In this document: positions 59,361 to 64,000 of the stretch, one piece after another
Numbering within the stretch: position 1 is the first letter of the stretch
Layout of the letters: each line of letters begins with the position of its first letter
Assembly (NCBI GenBank): GCA_007644065.1
Contig: VJWN01000025.1
Location: 257,927 to 321,926, forward strand
DNA from: Margaritispora aquatica
Taxonomy: Eukaryota; Ascomycota; Leotiomycetes; Helotiales; Discinellaceae
Reading direction: 5' to 3'
Length of the DNA stretch: 64,000 nt
Notes under the pieces: generated by a model
What the model was told of the DNA's origin: nothing
Databases searched by the model: none
Seen by the model: the letters and a program-made list of their open reading frames with translations, nothing else
Position numbers and translations under genes: made by a program

Positions 59361-62300
59361 TATGGTGGTTGTTTATGAGGTTGATGTTCACCAGAACTCG
59401 AGAACTGTATGTTAAGCATGTTTGTGGATAGCCGATAAGAGAAAGACCTCGGCTAGATGTTCTGGGGATTCAGGGGTCTGGCGGGCTAGCGGCTGCAAGC
59501 CGAAAGCTAGAGAGAGTTTTCGATGGAATTCACTACCATCAGTCTTCCGATTTCAATTTTGGTGGAGGATGTCATAGACGATTGACATTTGAATTGCTTC
59601 TAAATACCCAGTTCTCGTGTTTTCCGAAGGTCGAAAGCTGTAAACATGGATTTCTCGTGCACTCCGTAGAATGTACTTAGTTACTGGCACATGAGATCGG
59701 CTAATTCAAACTTCTGATTTGGGAGTCAACAAATAAGCTGTTCAATGCCTTCAAACTTCCGAATAATACGAGTTATTCCTACGCTTGGTATTGGGAGTAT
59801 AAGTGACGATATCTAAAATGGGTGTTATGGAGGCCATGAACATTCATCTGCCTAGAATTCATGACTTCTATATTTTTGTCTGGTGTTTTTCTACCCAGCT
59901 TCAAGGATACGAATAATTGGATTTGAAATGGTTTGAGTTGTCCAAGATCTTCCATGTATTATGAAATCTTGTACTTGATTTGTATAAAATGATTGGCTTT
60001 TCTTGCAGTTTTGACACTATAAATAATAGCTATCATTGAATCTTAGGATTTTCATGCCTCCTCCTTAGTTTAGAACCCAATTTTCTTACACTTGACTTTC
60101 CAACAATGGCAATAATAGCCTCCAGGTTTACAGCAAGGCCAATTACGCAATTACAAGTACGAGATCACTCATGTTAGATGATGAATCTTCGTATGTCAAG
60201 CCCCCTATTGTTTGTTGTCTGTATATCTTTCTCTACATCTTTTCAAACTCGCTAAAGGAATTCAACAGAGTATAGAAATGAACTCTGAGCTACACAATGA
60301 CCACATCTACCTTTTAATTCAGGGCATTTGATATCTCTTACATTTGGTGCAACTATTCTATCTTATCGAATCCACTTACAACTTGGATTGGACAGGAACA
60401 TCCGCTGCACTATCACTTCAACATCAAACACCGCCGCATTCATGGGCTCTACCTAGATCGCTTACTTGATCTTTGCTGATCCGAACGCATAATATCTTAA
60501 GCTTCTAGCCTAAGGACTTAGCGACTCCATCTAGTATGAAGTGAAGAAGATCATGGTTGCTTTAACCTAGCACAGATAAAGATAGGTCAACACTTAAACC
60601 CATTAGCCGATTGCTTCAACAGGATATTGAACAATAGAACAGAACAGACATCAAAATTGATATTGTCAACGGCTAGCTTAACGAAATAGTGTTGTGTTTC
60701 AACAGCAACAAACTACACAAGATGCAAGACCAAAAATATTGACATTACGTCAAAAAAGGTCAGCCTTGTTGTATCATTCTACCTGAACACAAGAAATAAC
60801 CGAGTCCAGATCAGCAAAGATGTCAGAAGATACATCGCGTGATGACTTTAAGCATCAGTAATCATAAGCCTTCCATATCTCATGGAAGCAACTCGCTAAT
60901 CACTAATCAAAAACACACTGAATACCACTACACTCGCTCTCATCACTGTGCTCGGTCTCGACCCAGAGAAAGGACGAGAAACTTAATCGAGATCGATCAT
61001 AATTAAGGCCTAAGTGGACATAATCTAATCGATCGATCGATCCTCCACTCTCCCAATTTGGAGCATCTCGACCACCACATCTCATCCACAACGTGCGACC
61101 TGATCTGTGCGAGTGGTAAACAGATCGGTCTCGACTCTACAGACAAGTCTCGACACTCCAGATCAGTCTCGACCCCCTTATCCCCTTATCACCTCCAAAC
61201 GAAACACAAATGGTGACACAATAACACACCACAACAGCGACATTTGGGCATGCATTGAAATGGAAGAAGCCATCATTAAGCGATGCAAAAAGGGGAGGAG
61301 AGGTTGCGAGAGGTGGACAACGCGTACCACATCACACTACACCACCTTCCACCATCCATCTTCCAGCTTTCACCGTCCACCATCCTCCCTTGTTTCCTTA
61401 TTCTCATCCCATCCACCCATCCACCCATCCACCCACCAATCCACCAACCTACCCACCCAACGTTCCAGAAGCAGCCTCTTCTCCACAAAGAAGAAGGTTA
61501 AAACATTCTTTATTTAATTATTTTATTTTATTCATTTATTTATTCAGCTGTCATTGTTTTTATTCATTCCATTTAATTTCATTAAAATTCTAATCTCTTC
61601 ATTCTCATCGTCCCATCGTCCACCTTGTCCAGGCCATGATCTTCTTCCCGTCTGGAATTCCCACTAAACTGCACTACGTATGCGTGTGTGTTTGTGTGTT
61701 TGTGTGTATGCGTATCGTGGAAAGGAAAGAAAAGGGAGGCGAAGGGAGCAGATCATCTAAATGCGGAAGGCCCTTCGAGTAAGGGAAGCGCAGATATTGT
61801 CCTTAAGCAGCGGATTTGCGTGCCTTGAGCCCTAGGGATCTTAGGATCTTCCTAAACAGCTACAATTTGAGAAAAATTTAAATTTTCAATGATGCCTCGT
61901 TGCGAGATGTAGGGTGATAGATAGTATGAGAACCTAAGGGTTCTTTTTCTGTTTTCAGGATCAAACGAACCCAACACAACAACACCTTAACGAGTTATTA
62001 ACAGGTAATGAGATAAACATACATGCCATGCTATTCCATTATTCTAACCTCCAGCTGATAGTATGGATGGTCTCCCTGCTTTCTTTCTTTCTCCCCTACC
62101 CAAGTAAACAAATGACTTTCGAGATCGAGATCGAAATCAAAATCAAAATCAAAATCAACACTGGCCCCTGATGTCCTAAAAACAGAACAAAGATAGAAGA
62201 CAAAACAAGACAAGAGACAGAGACAAGAGACAAGAGACAAGGGACAAGAGACGCGATAAGATCAAAACCTCACCTACAGTCAGTTCTCCTGTATGTACCC

Positions 62301-63003
62301 CACGAACTTGGACCCCTCCACTCGCCGATACCACAAACAAATCTCCTTCCTGACTGTCCTTACATTCCCATCTGATACACCACATGGCTTTTTTAATTCC
62401 ACGTCCACGTCCACGTTTTTGTGGTGTTCTCACATTCCACCCCCACTATCTAGATTTAGATCCAGCCAGATCCAGATCGAACCGAACCAAACCCAACCCA
62501 GCTCAGCTCCAAACAAACAGACACAATCGCTTGCTCACTCGCTCGCCTGCCTGCCTGACTGACTGAACTGCATTATCCCAAGCAAGCAGACGCAGTCGTC
62601 TGACTTCGTCGCCCCGGCATTGCCGCGCACGTGTCTGTGTGTTTGTGTACATCTCCCGTCTCCCTTCAACACATCTCCTGTAGCGCTATAGCAGTGGGTG
62701 TGTGGTGTGCGAGTACGCTATAATGATGAATACGCCCTTATTATTTTCGCGCGTGGGGTGGAATACTAGATACTGGATACTGGACACAGGATACAGAACC
62801 TTCCCCATTAAGACACGACCCAAGGGTCAGATGAGATTGCCAAAACGCGGGGCGGCGCGATGCGGGCTGGATGGCTGGTCAGTCCTTATTTGCACTTGCC
62901 CTTGGGACTTGCTTACACTTGCCATGACCATGGTGCTCACGAGTACGCGGATCCGTTCGGAGTCCTGAAGGAAGGAGGGAAGATACGGAATTGCCTCTCA
63001 GAA

Positions 63004-63030
63004 AGCAAGAAAGAAAGAAAGAAAGAAAGC
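63004..63030 (+). repeat. (GAAA)n microsatellite
   Basis: About six copies of AAAG/GAAA in non-coding DNA near the right end of the window. Confidence 0.8.
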
Positions 63031-63907
63031 AAGCACGTGTGTGTGGGTAGATAGGTTGATAGATAATCAGTGGGAGAGGCGTGAATGGGGTTTGAGTGAG
63101 TAAGTGGGTGGCCACTGAGCCACTTCAACCCCCACGAACAAACTCCCTCTCTTCTCCCTCTATCTCGAAACCCCAAAGAAACAGTTTGAGATGGCAAAGC
63201 CACGCAGCGCAGGTAGGTAGCGACAAAGAAAAAGAGGCAATAAGCAAAAATCAAGCAAAGCAATGAAACGCCTTCTTTGCCCCTCCCTCACCACTCACCA
63301 CCACTCAAACATCCCTCACTCACTCATCCAATTCCATCCCTTCAATTAAGAAAATACAAATCCTCGCCTCCTTGAATTTAAAATAAAAAGATAACTGAAA
63401 TAAATGAATAATAATTAAAGAAAGAAATATCCAAGAAGAGTAGTATCGTTCAAAAGAAGAAATGGAGTCATCTGCACCGCAGAGACGTTCTTCCACCCCT
63501 CCCACCATAACGCATCAATAAGCACACACAACCCAACCACAACCACAACATCAGTCTCGTTATGGCCGGAGTCCTATCGATTTCTCACTCATTCACACTG
63601 TACCTCCTCTCCTAATTCATCCAAGCGAACAATAACAAAGACGGCTTGGAAGAACTTATCCCCTCATCTTCCATCCCATCTCATCCTACCTCACATGCCC
63701 TGCTTCCCCGCATTCTAAGTGGTGGACAAATCCACTTCCCCCCAATGATCGACGGAAAACCTCGAGATGGGCTGAAATGAACCAGTCACGCACGAGGAGG
63801 AAGCGCATCACACTTTTGCTTTCACCGCACCGTACCGTACCGATTCATTCAATTCAATTCATCCTTTCGTTCATCATCACGGATCAATTGGATTTTGGTG
63901 ATAGAGG

Positions 63908-63923
63908 CTGCTGCTGCTGCTGC
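63908..63923 (+). repeat. (CTG)5 triplet run
   Basis: Five CTG triplets in a row, outside any supported gene. It could lie in a leader or an exon of a gene starting beyond the window. Confidence 0.75.
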
Positions 63924-64000
63924 CGAAGCTGTGAAGCCGCTTCCTCATTTCTCCAGACCCGATCCTATGTACGGAGGCACAGTAAATCCTAAACTCCGCT

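Larger units (their letters stand above)
59361..64000. other. Long non-coding stretch to window end
   Basis: About 4.6 kb with no convincing gene. The left half (59.4-61.0 kb) is A+T-rich and featureless, containing an ATCGATCG run near 61028-61042. The right half is rich in short tandem motifs: CCATCCAC/CACC units (about 61400-61450), TGTGTGTTTG (about 61683-61710), ATCAAA (about 62138-62158), GACAAGA (about 62205-62255), GAAA (about 63004-63030), ACCGT (about 63825-63840), ATTCA (about 63843-63860) and CTG (63908-63923). Frames up to 136 aa at 61107-61517 are low-complexity. The pyrimidine- and repeat-rich right end resembles a long leader or promoter of a gene beyond the window. Confidence 0.45.

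Noticed and set aside
61107..61517. 136-codon plus-strand frame
   Set aside because: Low-complexity Ser/Pro/His/Thr sequence produced by CCATCCAC-type repeats; no family features.

Overview
The window is nuclear DNA of a filamentous ascomycete (Pezizomycotina). The evidence is short GT-AG introns of about 45-60 bp with CTAAC/CTGAC-like branch sites, the fungus-specific elongation factor EF-3, a HET-domain gene, a fungal KCH potassium-channel gene, a berberine-bridge-type oxidase, a DUF1275 gene and mitochondrial methylcitrate-cycle enzymes. A Leotiomycete (Botrytis/Sclerotinia-like) is my best guess, but it rests on general impression only. I saw no complete transposon, virus or CRISPR array.

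Layout. 0-5.5 kb: MED7 and a secreted FAD oxidase (both +). 6.6-8.9 kb: KCH channel (-), then 3.5 kb of microsatellite-rich spacer. 12.4-16.5 kb: an F-box-like gene (+), a decayed tRNA-like element and an acidic protein (-). 17.5-23.2 kb: sparse, holding a metallo-beta-lactamase-fold gene that has lost its active site, an intron-containing tRNA-like locus, two unknown proteins and a MYND-finger gene. 23.9-27.3 kb: EF-3 (-). 28.6-31.8 kb: DUF1275 membrane protein and F-box gene (+). 33.2-36.9 kb: 2-methylcitrate synthase and a divergent enolase in tandem (+). 37.5-38.1 kb: a proline-rich unknown. 39.2 kb: intron-containing tRNA-Val(AAC) (-). 39.8-48.5 kb: ataxin-10-like protein with a zinc ribbon, CNNM/Mam3 transporter and M20 peptidase (all -). 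49.1-53.6 kb: a predicted secreted ATPase-fold-like protein and a HET protein (+). 54.8-57.5 kb: a CCCH/CHY zinc-finger protein (+). 57.5-59.4 kb: mitochondrial 2-methylisocitrate lyase (-). 59.4-64 kb: no convincing gene.

How the genes relate. Methylcitrate synthase and methylisocitrate lyase are the first and last dedicated steps of propionyl-CoA detoxification in mitochondria. They lie about 23 kb apart here, with unrelated genes between, so this is loose linkage rather than a compact cluster. The other genes are mostly single-function housekeeping (MED7, EF-3, Mam3, ataxin-10) mixed with fungal accessory genes (HET, FAD oxidase, F-box, the degraded hydrolase).

Exon boundaries were worked out by hand from splice consensus, reading-frame continuity and family similarity recalled from memory. 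No database search was run. Several multi-exon models close exactly in frame, which supports them. Junctions I could not settle are named in the entries.
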